A DNA stretch of 64,000 bases from Utricularia gibba (GCA_002189035.1 NEEC01000007.1:2170001-2234000), one strand, 5' to 3'. Shown: positions 47,046 through 58,945, numbered from the stretch's first letter. Numbers and translations: made by a program. Notes: generated from the letters alone by a model not told the origin.

Positions 47046-48569
47046 ATGGCGGAATTCTACGCCGGTGTCCTGCTCTGCGTACTCACCACTCTGATTCTCC
47101 TCGTCTTTTTCAAAGTCAAGGCCAAGCCGAAGACCATCTCTTCGTCTTCTGCACTCGTTACAGTGGTAGAGTTCTCCAAGAACGGTGATCGACTGCCGCA
47201 GTGGACAACGGAGCTCGTCAAATCGACGCCGTCGCTCACCTTTACTCTCCACTTACCGATGGGGATGGCGGACGTCGTCACGGCGAACCCCGCGAACGTC
47301 CAACATATGCTCAAGACGAATTTCGACAGCTACGGGAAAGGGGAGATTATGAGATCCGGCTTCTATGACCTCCTCGGCGATGGCATCTTCAACGTGGACG
47401 GCGATATTTGGAAGTTCCAACGGCAGCTCGCTAGCCATGAGTTCAACATAAAATCGTTGCGCTGGTTCCTGGAGTCCGTCGTCAACGTCGAGATCTCCGA
47501 TCGCCTGCTCCCGATCTTGAGAACGGCTGCTGTTGAGGAAACTGTGCTGGACTTCCAAGATGTTATGCAGCGGTTCGCATTCGATAATGTCTGCCAGGTT
47601 TCTTTTGGGTATGACCCTGAATACCTATCGCCATCGCTGCCGGAACAGAAGTTTGCTACCGCGTTTTATACTGCCGTACGCAACATCACCGACAGATTCA
47701 AGTACATCCTCCCAATTCTCTGGAAAATCAAAAGATTCCTTGATCTGGGATCATAGAAGGAGCTCAGAATCGCCTTGTGTGCAGTTAAGGATATGGCGAG
47801 GAACATAGTTCGTCAGAAGAAGCATGAAGTCGAGGAGAAAGCCGCAAAGAATGAGGATCTTCTCTCAAGATTTCTGAGCGCTGGAGTTTCAGATGAAAAG
47901 CTATTGATGGATATCGTCATCAGCTTCATTATAGCAGGGCAAGACACCACTTCTGCTGCATTGACATGGTTCTTTTGGCTTGTATCACAAAATCCACATG
48001 TTGAAGACAAAATTTTGAGGGAAATCAAGCAAAATGGATCAGAAACGACTTCAGCCGGATACAAGGATGTGAAGCAGCTTGTATATACTCACGCGGCCAT
48101 TTGTGAGAGCATGAGGCTCTATCCCCCAGTGCCTGTAGATAGCAGAGAAGCCTTCCAGGACGACGTTTTGCCCGATGGGACGTTTGTGAAGAAGGGGTGG
48201 TTCCTGTCATATAATACATTCGCCATGGGAAGAATTGAGGCAGTCTGGGGCGACGACTGGAGCAAATTCAAGCCAGAGCGGTGGCTGGAGGAGACGGTGG
48301 ACGGAAAGGTGTCATTTTTGAACAGGGATCCCTACACTTACCCTGTGTTCAATGCAGGGCCAAGAGCATGCCTAGGAAAGGAGATGTCTTTCTTGCAGAT
48401 GAAGAGTGTGATCTCCGCTGTGCTCCAGGAGTTCAGAGTTGTGCCAGTGGCTGACGACGGAACGGAGCCGATCTTCATTACACAGGTGACAGCAAAGATG
48501 AAAGGGGGTTTCCCGGTGAGGATTGTCGCCAGGGCAGTGCAAGATCAAGGCACTAAACACAAGTCTTAG
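47046..48569 (+). pseudogene. CYP94-type cytochrome P450, copy 3, in-frame TAG
   Basis: The full-length frame of 508 codons has a single TAG at codon 237 (47754-47756), the same codon and base change as in copy 1. All P450 motifs are present: AGQDTTSA, ESMR, FKPERW and FNAGPRACLG. The 5' part up to about codon 260 resembles copy 1 (for example FYTAVRNITDRFKYILPIL and ALCAVKDMARNIV). The rest resembles copy 2 (AAKNEDLL, MDIVISFIIAGQDTT), so it looks like a recombinant. The stop codon is directly followed by a short pectate lyase fragment instead of the P450 flank found after copies 1 and 2. Confidence 0.87.
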
Positions 48570-48575
48570 AAGCAC

Positions 48576-48666
48576 GGAGATGCGAATTACAGGTTCCCTC
48601 TGGTAGCAAGTGAAATGGTGCCTCCAGAATCCAAGGAGTTTGCGGTGGAGATGGCCAGGTACGCGA
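48576..48666 (+). pseudogene. Pectate lyase pseudogene fragment 2 (3' end)
   Basis: GDANYRFPLVASEMVPPESK and VEMARYA are readable, matching the last exon of the intact pectate lyase. It is joined to the P450 copy 3 tail at AGCACGG. The 3' flank (TAATTAGAACCACCATTGGA) follows at about 48700. Confidence 0.8.
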
Positions 48667-51600
48667 CAATCCTGTTAAATAAAAACAGATACATGTTCTA
48701 GGTAATTAGAACCACCATTGGAGTAGTGTAGAAGAGTGGCTGCTACATGCCCTTAAGTTTAACAGGAATAAAATGATTGTTTCTTAATACTTTCCTTTCT
48801 CTCTCATACTAAAAATGTCACACATATATGAAATTATACAAGATTTCTAAATCATCGATGTAAACTGAGACCCTAAGAGGTGATTTAGCACATTGACTAT
48901 TATGTGATACATGCATAAAAAAAGTGACTAATTAAATATTAGTTTTTTACATTATTATATGAAAAGGAAACCAAGGATCAAAATGATCCGATCATCACGC
49001 TGGTGACCTCATTCTTATAAAAAAATAACCATAAAACGAGAAATATGCTGTGTATTGATGGGACTTTATGATTAAAATTCTCTAAATAATTAAATTAATA
49101 AAACGAGCCTTTCTTCACATAATATTGATTATTTAAGAATAATAAAATAAAAAATAAAACAATTTAAGTGACGTCAAAATGAAATGAACTAAAAGGAAAG
49201 TCCAGAATCTAAATCTTACCAATTCAAGCTTTGCTCTAGAAAAATATCCTTTAAGTTCACATTTGGTTGAAATGAAAGTAATGAACGGATTTAGTTTTAT
49301 AAAAAATTAGGTATGAATTTAATTAAAAGAAAAAAAAATTGTACTCACCTCTCTTATATGAGGAAAATCTTATATTTTTGTTGTTTTAAGGAGTTTAATA
49401 AAAACTTTGTACCAAACAAATAAAATATATATTTCTATCCATTCAAATTTGTCAAAATCAATCAATCAAATATGGGCCCAAGCATGGTTTGGTTAGTAGG
49501 TTTAAGAACCAAATGTCAAAATTTCATTATATAGTGAGTATACATAGTCATTTCAATTTTTGTGATAACTATATTTTCTTAAATCTTTATATTAAAATTT
49601 GATTTGCGGTTAATTGTCATTTTCTCATTATTTCGTAGGTTGTTTATTATGTTTAAATGTAATTAGAATTATCTAATTAGGAATCTATAAATTATAATAT
49701 GAAATTTAGGTTTTTATCTAGTTTAGAATAATTATCTGTAATTTTGTATTTTATCTAATAATTTTGTTAGTTTTATTTAAGTTTATCTAGAGTCGCACAC
49801 GTGACATGAAGTGAGAAAACGAGGGTAGCAGATGACGACAAAATGGATATTCTTGAGTTGATATCTACTTGATTTCCAGAAGTCTGCAGACGTCTAATCA
49901 TGAGTGTTGACGTGCGGAACACGAGAGTCTCTAACAGACAACATCATTAGTGCACCAGTGTCAGAGCATACGTTTGCTTGCAAGTCACCCCAAGTCAGTA
50001 GAACCACAGGAACACGAAAACTCAGCCAAAATGGTTCAGCTTAGTTTAGTTCGGACAAGTTGAGAATCAATAGTTAGTTTAGTTTAGTTTTTTGTTTCTC
50101 TCTCTAGAGGATTTTCCTCTATCTTATCTCTAGAATCTTGTTTTTGTTTTCTTTAGTATGTATGACCGTTCGCAGATATGGGTTAGAATACTCTCATATC
50201 TATGTTTTGTTAGTTTATCTTTATCTCTTTTTTGAATCCGAACGGATTTTGTATGTTTTCGCACCACTATGTTACAGTCTTTCTGTAACAATCCTCAATT
50301 CAAAATCCATGGTTAGCTGATCACTACCCGTGAATTTTGGAGAGGAGCAAGGTGGAAAGCACCAATTCACACCCTTTTGATAAGAGGAAGACAACAGTTG
50401 GTCTGTGATCGTACCTCAGGATCAATGAACAGGTAGTGACCTCTTACCTGGACTCATTGGGCCATTGACAACACTCGGGCACACTCGCACAATTCGGTCG
50501 TGAGGGTATGTTGGCAGTACCTATTATTCTCACGTTCGTCCAAGGAGGAGCAACATCGGGCTATTCACATGCCTTCTTGTAAGAGAGTGTAAGGGAGAGT
50601 AGACAATTCTTTACTCCTATAATCGAGTACTCGAGAAGACCAGAGAAGAGTAAAGACACAACGAATATAGCTGGATAGGATTCCAAACCTAGGAACATTC
50701 ACTTTATTTAAGGTTCATCGCTTACGTTTATTTATGTTGTTTGTTTAAAACCCTCTTATCCCCTTATTCAAGCTTCATCATCTACGTTTCTCGCACCTTT
50801 TACTTCCAAAACCGTTTACAAATCATGACAATTATATTCGGTGTACCTCACCTTTCACTCGAAAACAACTCACTGTGTTCGGCACATGTACTACGCTTTT
50901 GTGTTTTACAAGTTTTAAAAATATTAAAATTTGTTATGGAAACGACACACATCATTTACATAGCTTGCATTATCACATATAAAATTATATTTTGACAAAA
51001 ATATTGTATTGATCACTTCCCGGATGATTTTCATGACATATCCTTAAGGCTTCAAAGAGATAAAAGGAAAGATTGCAAAAAAAAAAAAAAAGATAAAAAA
51101 TTCTTATAAATAAAGATACATATAATTCATAATTTTGGGGGTCTATTTGTTTTATAATTAAGCAAAAAAACTCCTTAAAATCGTGAAAAAAATAATGATC
51201 ATTATTATAAAGCAATACATAATATTGGCAGAAGAAATCACACAAATATAAAAATTAATTAGGGGCTTGGTCATGTTACAAGGAAACCCTAGAGTGGCCC
51301 TAGAATGCAATCATGCAGATATTTTAAAACCTTAGAGGGTTTGGCGTTTTCACCAAATGCTACGCGTGAACTTTTCCTTTGTTTAAGATGAGCCTAGGAC
51401 TATACTCTATAAATGTGTTTATTTTTTAGACATAAATATCTTCTTCACCTGGCCTGTGTTGGGAGTGTACACCAAATGCTACCTCTAAACTCTTAAACAA
51501 TACTTTTACACAAAAGAAATTCATTTTTATATGAATTAATCTTGTATATATTTAATATTGAATAAATTAAAATCAGAGTGTGTTTGGTTGTTGATATTAA

Positions 51601-52400
51601 ATTTATGAATCAAGCTTAGTAAAATTTATTATATTTATTATAAACTCAAAACTTAAGAGGGGTAGAAGTGCCCCCACTCAAGAAAAAGTGAAATAACCTT
51701 AAACGAATTCCGTATCAGTTATGAATGTGATAGAGTTTATATAAATGGATATTATCTAATTTTGCATGAAACTTTTTTCTTGAAAATGAAAAACATAAAA
51801 TTATAAAATTTGGATGTTTGAAATGAATAATATTATACAACGAAATAATGAATAGTTAAATGGTATGTTTTGATTATTAAAAACATTTCAGGTATGTTTC
51901 ATTCTTTTTATTGAAAACTATTTATGCAAAAATAGTTTTCGAAAAGTGATTTTAATAAAATAGGAATTGGATTTATATAGTTTATTAAAAAATAAAAGTT
52001 TCCAAGTAGAGTGTGTAGATCATCAAACTTGTCGTTTTCTATTGGACCAAGCCCTATATTTTTGAGCAGTCAGCAACAATACCCAATCCCATTCAATGTC
52101 AACGAGCGTGTCCGCGTCCGCGTGTCCCATGGAGGGACCAACCCAATGCTGCTTTTGGTGGAATAATTCTTAGAAAATCAACCTATACTTATGTTTCCAA
52201 ATAAAAAAGTTATTTTCTTGCTGTCATTTACCATGATATAATAATAATAATTATTATTATTTTATTTTATTCTAATGGAATAATATTCACCAATTTATTC
52301 ATTATGATAATGACGAAACTTGAGAGGATTTTATATAAAAAAAACTATTTAAATTGCCAGTTTAATGTCAAGTAGAAATAAAAAATAAAATAAAAGCTGA
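48667..52400. other. Long AT-rich gene-free stretch
   Basis: Nearly 3.7 kb without a recognisable gene. It is mostly A/T-rich. A block at about 49790-50710 is richer in G+C and has the look of a retroelement or non-coding transcript fragment, but no LTR ends or proteins could be assigned. Frames on either strand are short and carry no domain. Confidence 0.5.
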
Positions 52401-52960
52401 GAGATGTCTGGCCTCTTCATCGGAACTCAGGGTCGCCTGTGACTTCAAGCTCAGTTCGATACTCCCTCTGAGTATTTGGGGGCTGAATTGGATTTGTGGG
52501 GATGACGTCAATGATTACATTCTGCTTTTTTTTTTTGTTTTTTATTTGGTATGTGGAGTCGGAAGATGAATTTTTCAAATGGAGGCTGTGTCTGGGCGGG
52601 AATGGTGCACGGCGATTTGATGATGTCGTGTTTGTTCGTAATGGAGATCAAGGGATGGGGGTTTATGGAGAACCAAGGAGCTATCCTGATCCATTTGGCC
52701 CCATGTTTTAGACCTGCAACAGACAGGAACGAAGTAACTTGGGGCTAGCGCCAACAGGGGAGGGGAGGATTCCCTCAGATGGGTATTGGGTTGTGATTTG
52801 ACTTTCTATTGATTATCGTCCTTTATCAGTTGCAGCCATCTTCTTCTGTTTGATAAAAAGCCATCCCCAGAACCTCCTCTTCTTCTTCGTTTTACCAGAA
52901 ATTCAAACTGGGTATCCTACCGCCGTTGCTGCTTTGTTTTCTTACGGATTCAGAAACGTG
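52401..52960 (+). promoter_or_regulatory. Promoter and leader of the HD-Zip I gene
   Basis: The composition rises from A/T-rich to mixed at about 52400, the usual sign of a plant promoter and 5' leader. Short frames here are not conserved as far as I can tell. Confidence 0.4.
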
Positions 52961-53044
52961 ATGGGAGTGAGGCGGAGCCGTTGTTCGCATACGTTCGACA
53001 TCAACGAGATCATCGTAACCAGCTTTTTTCGCCATAAATATTGA
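52961..53044 (+). promoter_or_regulatory. Candidate peptide uORF in the HD-Zip I leader
   Basis: A 27-codon frame starting MGVRRSRCSHTFDINE and ending in TGA lies 156 bases upstream of the likely main start. Arabidopsis ATHB1 is known to have a conserved peptide uORF (CPuORF33) in its leader that limits translation. Whether this peptide is the homologue must be checked by alignment. Confidence 0.4.
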
Positions 53045-53199
53045 GCTTTTTTTTCTTCTTCGTATTCCTGAACCAGGAGATCTATCCTGGGTCGAAAGCC
53101 TAGAAGAATCAGCACCGGAAAATTGAAGCAGCAGCAGTTTTAGACTAAGAAAATGGTAGATTCTTAATAAAATCAGGTTATTGTCTTCTTGATCTAGCC

Positions 53200-54275
53200 A
53201 TGGCGAGTCAAATTGGGATGGTTAATCGGTCAAAGAATGCCAGAGTTACTTCCCCAAATCACCATCGGGGTTCAGTTTTATATTCTGCCTTGCTTTTCTT
53301 CTCTATTTTGCTATTGTTGACTATTGCGTTTGTTTTGGCACTCCCTTTTTCTCTTAATGATTTTGAGCTTAGATTCAGTTGACTGCTGTATCTTTAACGG
53401 CATCCATGATGCTTCTCAGTTGACATTCTTCATCTGTTCTGATTTTTCTGTTGTCCACTGCATTCGTTTATGACTGAACTCTTTCACATGATTTTGTTTG
53501 GGTCCAAAATTCTTGATCCTGATGGCATTTGATTCTCGGGATCTCAGGATCAGGGGCGATACTTAACTTTGGAGCAAGCACAGTAGGGAACTCTTTCATT
53601 TACCCCTTTGATCCTGAAGAAAACGGGGATGAATTCTTGGATGAGTTCCTGAGTCAACCAGAGAAAAAGAGGCGCCTATCCATGGATCAGGTCCAGTTCC
53701 TCGAGAAATGCTTCATCGCAGACAACAAGCTGGAGCCAGATCGCAAGCTCCAAATTGCCAGGGAGCTCGGTCTGCAGCCTCGGCAGATCACCATATGGTT
53801 CCAGAACCGCCGTGCTCGCTGGAAGACGAGGCAGCTGGAAACCGACTACGAAGCTCTCCACAGAAGCTATGAGACACTGAAAGCGGAGTATGACAATCTG
53901 TTCAGCGACCATGAGAAGCTCAAGGCTGAGATTCTTTACCTCAAAACCACTAGTGAACCAGAGCTGCAACCCCAAGGATATGAACAAAGCTCGAGAAGTG
54001 CCACTGCTGAGGATCAAGTATCAGCAATGATATCCAGGAACGAGCCAAGGGGCTCTGTGATAAGCGATGTAGTTTATGAGGAGAGCCTCCTGTTTGCCGG
54101 CGGCATGTCGTATACCCTGGAACCCGGTCATCCGAATCAGATACCCAATCTCGAAGATGAATTTCAACGGCCGGAGTACATCCTCTCCAGGGTTGAAGTT
54201 TCTCATTATCTCCCAAATGGCTTCTTCTTGGAATTCCCTGTTGAAGATCCTCTCCCCGGTTGCTGGTCTGAATGA
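53200..54275 (+). CDS. HAT5: HD-Zip class I transcription factor, HAT5/ATHB1 type
   Basis: Exon 2 (53548-54275) is certain. It has an acidic lead ([19 protein letters not shown]), the homeodomain starting [18 protein letters not shown] with recognition helix [18 protein letters not shown], and a leucine zipper with leucines every seventh residue ([20 protein letters not shown] and on). The acidic lead before EKKRRL is the mark of the HAT5/ATHB1 branch. Exon 1 is inferred as 53200-53269, starting at an ATG in excellent context (AGCCATGGCG) and ending at a GGG|GTTCAG donor before a T-rich intron. The phase fits and the protein has 265 residues. Family knowledge: these factors bind CAATNATTG sites and act in growth and light or stress responses. 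Confidence 0.88.
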
Positions 54276-55011
54276 TGCGCTGCTACTGCAACTCTTTCAT
54301 TCGCCTTCACAAGCTCCTTAGCAATAAACATCAGGCCGTCTGATGCTCAGCCTCTTCACCCATCGGATTTCATCCGTCGGTCGTCATACGAAATTCAAGA
54401 AAACTCAGGAAGAAGAAGGCTGCTGTTGTGAATAGTACATGTTAACTACTCTGAAAAGCGAGTTGAATGTACCATATGATTTACTGAATTTTATAATAGA
54501 TTAAATTAATTTCAACTCATTATAAACATATTATAAAATGCAATTATTCAAATCTAATTATTTGGAAATTTAAAATGGGTGGAGTTTGACAATATTCCAA
54601 TTTACAATCATTTTTTTAGATAGTTTAATCAACAAATTTCAGACCAAAGTCAATTTACAACATAGTAAATCAATTTTCTTTTAAAAATTTTGAAAAATGT
54701 TTGTATCTTCATTATATAGTTTTGATAAATTGAAATACGTTTAATGCAATTTGAAATTTAAGAGTTAAATTACATATAGTGATCAAAAATTGATATATTG
54801 TTATTATAATTTTTTCAATTAAAAATACATGAATAAATTGGTAATATGACTTTTAAAAATGCAAAAATGCAAAAAATAATTTTTTATATTATATGAAGAG
54901 AAAGAAGTCAACCAGATTAGTCAATGATCCGAGTTGTAAGCCAGTTTAAGAGCCCATCTCCAACGGCCAAAACAAGAAGGAGAATAGAAGAGAAGAGAGA
55001 GATTGTGTACG
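54276..55011. other. AT-rich spacer between HAT5 and the NPF transporter
   Basis: The first 200 bases should be the HD-Zip 3' untranslated region. The rest is A/T-rich with no recognisable feature until the transporter leader at about 54950. Confidence 0.65.
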
Positions 55012-56883
55012 ATGAAAATGGAAACTCTGAGTATTCCTTCTTCCTCAACACAATCTCCGGCGCCAGGTGGATGGCCCGCCATCACCTACATCCTCGGTGA
55101 GTGTTTCTTGTCTCTGCAATACCATCTTCTTGGAAGTTCTGATCTGGGTTTTTGTTTTTGCTGCTTCAAGGAAATGAATCCTTCGAGAAACTTGCTTCCA
55201 TGAGCTTAATTGCTAACATAACTGTTTACCTGCGTACCAAATACAATTTGACGGGTATTTTCTTGGTTAATATCGTCACCATTTGGTCCGGGACGACTAA
55301 CGTGTCCTCGATCGCTGGCGCGATCATCTCCGATGCTTATCTAGGTCGCTTTCTTACCCTTCTCTTCGGAACTGTTTCATCGCTCGTGGTATGCGCCTCT
55401 CACCTTGATTTCTGAACTGCATTTTGCCAAAGACTGCGTTTTCTTATTGCCCTGTAATTTTCAGGGGATGATGGCCATGACGATGACGGCGGCGGCGGCG
55501 GGGTTGAGGCCGGTGGCGTGTAAAGAAGAAGATGTAGATTCTGCTTGTCATCAGCCGTATAAATGGCAGCTTGCATTTTTGTTTACCGGTCTTGGGCTGA
55601 TCTCCGTCGGGGCTGGTGGAATCCGGCCCTGTAACATCGCATTCGGTGCCGATCAGTTTAATACCAGCACTGAAAAGGGAAAAGCGCAGCTTGAGAGTTT
55701 CTTCAATTGGTGGTACTTATCATTCACCATCGCTCTGGTAATCGCGCTCACGATCGTGATCTACATTCAAACAAATGTCAGCTGGGTAATCGGATTCGCG
55801 ATTCCCACAGTCTGCCTCGCCGTTTCGATTACGATTTTTCTAATTGGACGCCGTCGGTACGTTTATAAAGTTCCGATGGGGAATGTATTTGTCGACATGG
55901 CGAAGGTTGCAGTGGCCGCGTTTAGAAAACGGAATGTTGATTTAGATTCGTGTGATGGGGCTTCTTTTTATGATCTCTCATTTGTGGGAGAGGAAAAAAT
56001 AGAGAAAACAGAGAGGTTCAAATGTCTCGATAAGGCTTGTGTGATCGCCGATGTGGATGCAGAGTTAGACAGCGCCGGCACGGCTGTGAACGAGTGGAGG
56101 TTGTGCAGAGTGAATCAAGTTGAGGCATTGAAGTGTTTCTTGGGGATTTTTCCGGTGTGGGTTTCAGGGGTTGGGTGTTTTTTAGTCATGGATCAACAGA
56201 GCACTTTCGGGGTGTTGCAGGGGATTCAAATGAACCGATCGATAGGAAAGAACTTCACCATGCCGCCGGCGTGGATGGGGATTACATCAATGATCGCTCT
56301 CTCGATATGGATTCTTCTCTACGAGAGAGTTTACATTCCTATTACTAAGAAAACAGAGCTTTCACGCCTTAAAATGGAGCAGAGAATCCTCCTCGGAATC
56401 ATCTCCGCCATCATGTGTATGGTGGTGGCTGCGGTGGTAGAAAAGAGACGCCGTACGCTGAGCTTGAATCATGGCAGCTTCGTCTCGCCGCTCCACGTCG
56501 CTGCCCTGTTGCCGCAGTTTATACTTGCTGGATTGACGGAGGCACTTGCCGCCGTAGCGTTGATGGAATTCTTCACATTACGGTTACCTGAAAGCTTGCG
56601 AAGCGTCGCCGGAGCGGTGTTCTTCCTCAGCCTATCCGTAGCCAGTTATTTGAGTTCATTGGTGGTTACTATCATTCATTCCACCACCGGAAAAACGCCG
56701 TGGCTCGGTGGCCATGATCTGAATTACAATAAGCTTGATCATTACTATTCCATCATCGCCGCCTTGGGAGTTGTTGATTTGATATATTTTTGTTGGTTTG
56801 GTCGCAAGTATGTGGAGGCCGCCGGCAAACCGGCAGCGCCGGGTAGCAGACATAGGGAACTGGAACAAGGAAGCATAGCATGA
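55012..56883 (+). CDS. NRT1/PTR family (NPF2-like) transporter
   Basis: Three exons, 55012-55096, 55171-55388 and 55465-56883, give 573 residues, normal for the family. The ATG at 55018 is an alternative start. The ExxE[K/R] proton-coupling motif appears as NESFEKLAS at about residue 30. Membrane segments include LVNIVTIWSGTTNVSSIAGA, TGLGLISVGAGGIRPC with the PTR signature GADQFNTST, and WVIGFAIPTVCLAVSITIFL. A hydrophilic loop sits between helices 6 and 7. The C-terminal half has VMDQQSTFGVLQG and LPESLRSVAGAVFFLS. Family knowledge: NPF2 members move nitrate or glucosinolates with protons across the plasma membrane. The substrate cannot be read from the sequence. Confidence 0.92.
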
Positions 56884-58099
56884 GCTCCGGCAAATTCATT
56901 GCATTGCACACAGAAACTGCGGCTAATTCATTAAATTTAATAGTTGAATTTTAACGCCTTTGTTCGGATAGGCTGCGTTTCTATTCGTAATTTTACTGGC
57001 CAACGGTTTTTCATCTTAATCGACGCGCCCCCCCAATCGCAGACGCCCTAGCGAACCGGAAGGCTGGGGAGACCCATCGAATCCGCTCGAAGCACGCATT
57101 TTTTATGTCTCCGTTCTCCATCGTTATTGCCACAAGGTCTGTTCGTGTGTTTTTGGGACTCAATTTCATCACATTTGCGCGTAGATAGCGGCGAATGGCT
57201 GTCCGATTGTGTCGCATCTGCTTTTTGTTCATTACGTTTCGCACCATTTTGGGGCGGGTTTCTGGCTTTTTTTTGCCGGAATAGTGTCTCTCCGACTGCG
57301 TTGATCATCATTGTGTCAATGACAGAGTTATGAATCATTATGCGTCGGATCGGAGAACATTGCATTTGCAGTTTTGGCGTACGATACCTGAAGTAATGAA
57401 TCGTTTCTTGCTGATGTTTTTCTATTGAATATTTGTAATCTAAAATCATCCGTGTCTAGATTTGAATACACATGCAGAGACCAATAACAATTATGCTTTT
57501 TATTTCATTCCTTTTCAAGACATTTTTTAGATTATGTTATGATGAATTTTCATGTACAAGTTACATATAATTACAGTAAACATATCTAATAAAGACATTC
57601 CTTGCAACTCTTCAATGCAATTTGCTTATCTTACAAGTGATAATTAAAGATTTAGGTGACTTTATTGTACTCCTCTGAGGATCAGTCTCACTTGATCTGG
57701 GGATTCTGATCGGGCTTCTGAGCACTTGATTGAGATTTACGCTAGCTGAATCCTGTTTTGTTTCTTAATTCTTCCGTTCTTGGTTTCAAGTTTAAATCGG
57801 TCGTGGAAAGTGTCCTATTTTTTTTCAGTTCCCATGTGGATTCTGTGAATTAGGAATCACTTCGAACATAGTATTCAATTGGGTGTCTGATGATTTGTTT
57901 CTTGCATGATTTTTTTTTTCAGATTTTTCCTAATTTTCTTGAATTTCTTGGTTAATTGGTAGAGGTAGGCGTACAATTCTGATAAGGGTCATGGGTTTTT
58001 ACATGGGATGCTTGTTTTTGTTGCAGAAACGTGTGTTCGCTGCGTCTGAGAACCTACTTAATTTTCCAAAAGCTTTGAGGTCTAGGAAACTTAACTTCC
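56884..58099. other. Spacer and leader intron region of the Nit1-like gene
   Basis: The NPF 3' end is followed by mixed DNA from about 57000 that is probably promoter and first leader exon of the next gene. A T-rich intron-like stretch ends at the acceptor TTGCAG at 58026, leaving 73 bases of leader before the ATG. No coding sequence is seen, and an in-frame stop upstream of the ATG excludes an N-terminal extension in this exon. Confidence 0.55.
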
Positions 58100-58945
58100 A
58101 TGGCAAATTCTCTAAGAGTTGCAGCGGCTCAGATGACTTCCATCAATGATATCTCGGCTAACTTAGCCACATGCTCTCGCCTAGTCAAGGAGGCTGTCAA
58201 TGCCGGTGCAAAGTTCCTCTGTTTGCCTGAGAATTTTTCTTACGTAGGTGCGAAAACCGGCGACAGTCTGACTATTGCTCAGCCATTGGATGGGCATATA
58301 ATGAAGGATTACTGCTCACTTGCTAGAGAATCGAAGATATGGTTATCCCTTGGTGGCTTTCAAGAAAAGGGGCACGATGATTCTCACTTGTGCAACACAC
58401 ATGTGTTGATTGATGATGAAGGGAACATCCGAGGAGCATACAGGAAGATGCATTTGTTTGATGTGGATGTCCCAGGGGGAGCAGTGTACAAGGAGAGCAG
58501 CTTCACTGAGGCTGGAAAAGATCTTGTTGCACTCGATAGCCCGTTCGGACGTTTGGGTCTCACAGTTTGTTATGATCTTAGGTTCCCAGAAATTTATCAG
58601 CAACTTAGATTTCGCCTTGGTGCACAGGTACTGTTGGTTCCTTCTGCTTTTACGAAGGTCACTGGGGAGGCACATTGGGAGATCCTCCTCCGTGCAAGAG
58701 CTATCGAAACGCAGTGTTATGTTATTGCTGCTGCTCAAGCTGGAAAGCACAATGAGAAGAGGGAAAGCTATGGTGATACGTTGATCATTGATCCATGGGG
58801 TACAGTTATTGGCAGATTACCAGATCGGCATTCAACTGGGATTGCTATTGCAGATATTGATCTCTCGGTGATCGATTCTGTTAGGGAAAAAATGCCAATA
58901 TCTCAGCATCGAAAGCCAGATGAGTTTTGGAGGGCAGTTTCATAA
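58100..58945 (+). CDS. Deaminated glutathione amidase (Nit1-type, nitrilase superfamily)
   Basis: A single-exon coding region of 281 residues. The catalytic triad of the nitrilase superfamily is visible: Glu44 in LPENFS, Lys116 in YRKMHLFDV and Cys157 in LTVCYDLRFPE. The lid and C-terminal motifs AHWEILLRARAIETQCYVIA, YGDTLIIDPWG and PISQHRKPDEFW are typical of Nit1. Family knowledge: Nit1 hydrolyses deaminated glutathione, a side product of aminotransferases, to alpha-ketoglutarate and cysteinylglycine, a metabolite-repair reaction. No transit peptide is encoded from this start, so the product should be cytosolic unless an upstream alternative first exon exists. This is distinct from plant indole-acetonitrile nitrilases. 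Confidence 0.93.
   Translation: MANSLRVAAAQMTSINDISANLATCSRLVKEAVNAGAKFLCLPENFSYVGAKTGDSLTIAQPLDGHIMKDYCSLARESKIWLSLGGFQEKGHDDSHLCNTHVLIDDEGNIRGAYRKMHLFDVDVPGGAVYKESSFTEAGKDLVALDSPFGRLGLTVCYDLRFPEIYQQLRFRLGAQVLLVPSAFTKVTGEAHWEILLRARAIETQCYVIAAAQAGKHNEKRESYGDTLIIDPWGTVIGRLPDRHSTGIAIADIDLSVIDSVREKMPISQHRKPDEFWRAVS

Noticed and set aside
53270-53382. Hydrophobic continuation of the frame starting at 53200
   Set aside because: The T-rich sequence after the GGG|GTTCAG donor is better explained as intron; joining to 53548 gives an HD-Zip I protein in phase.
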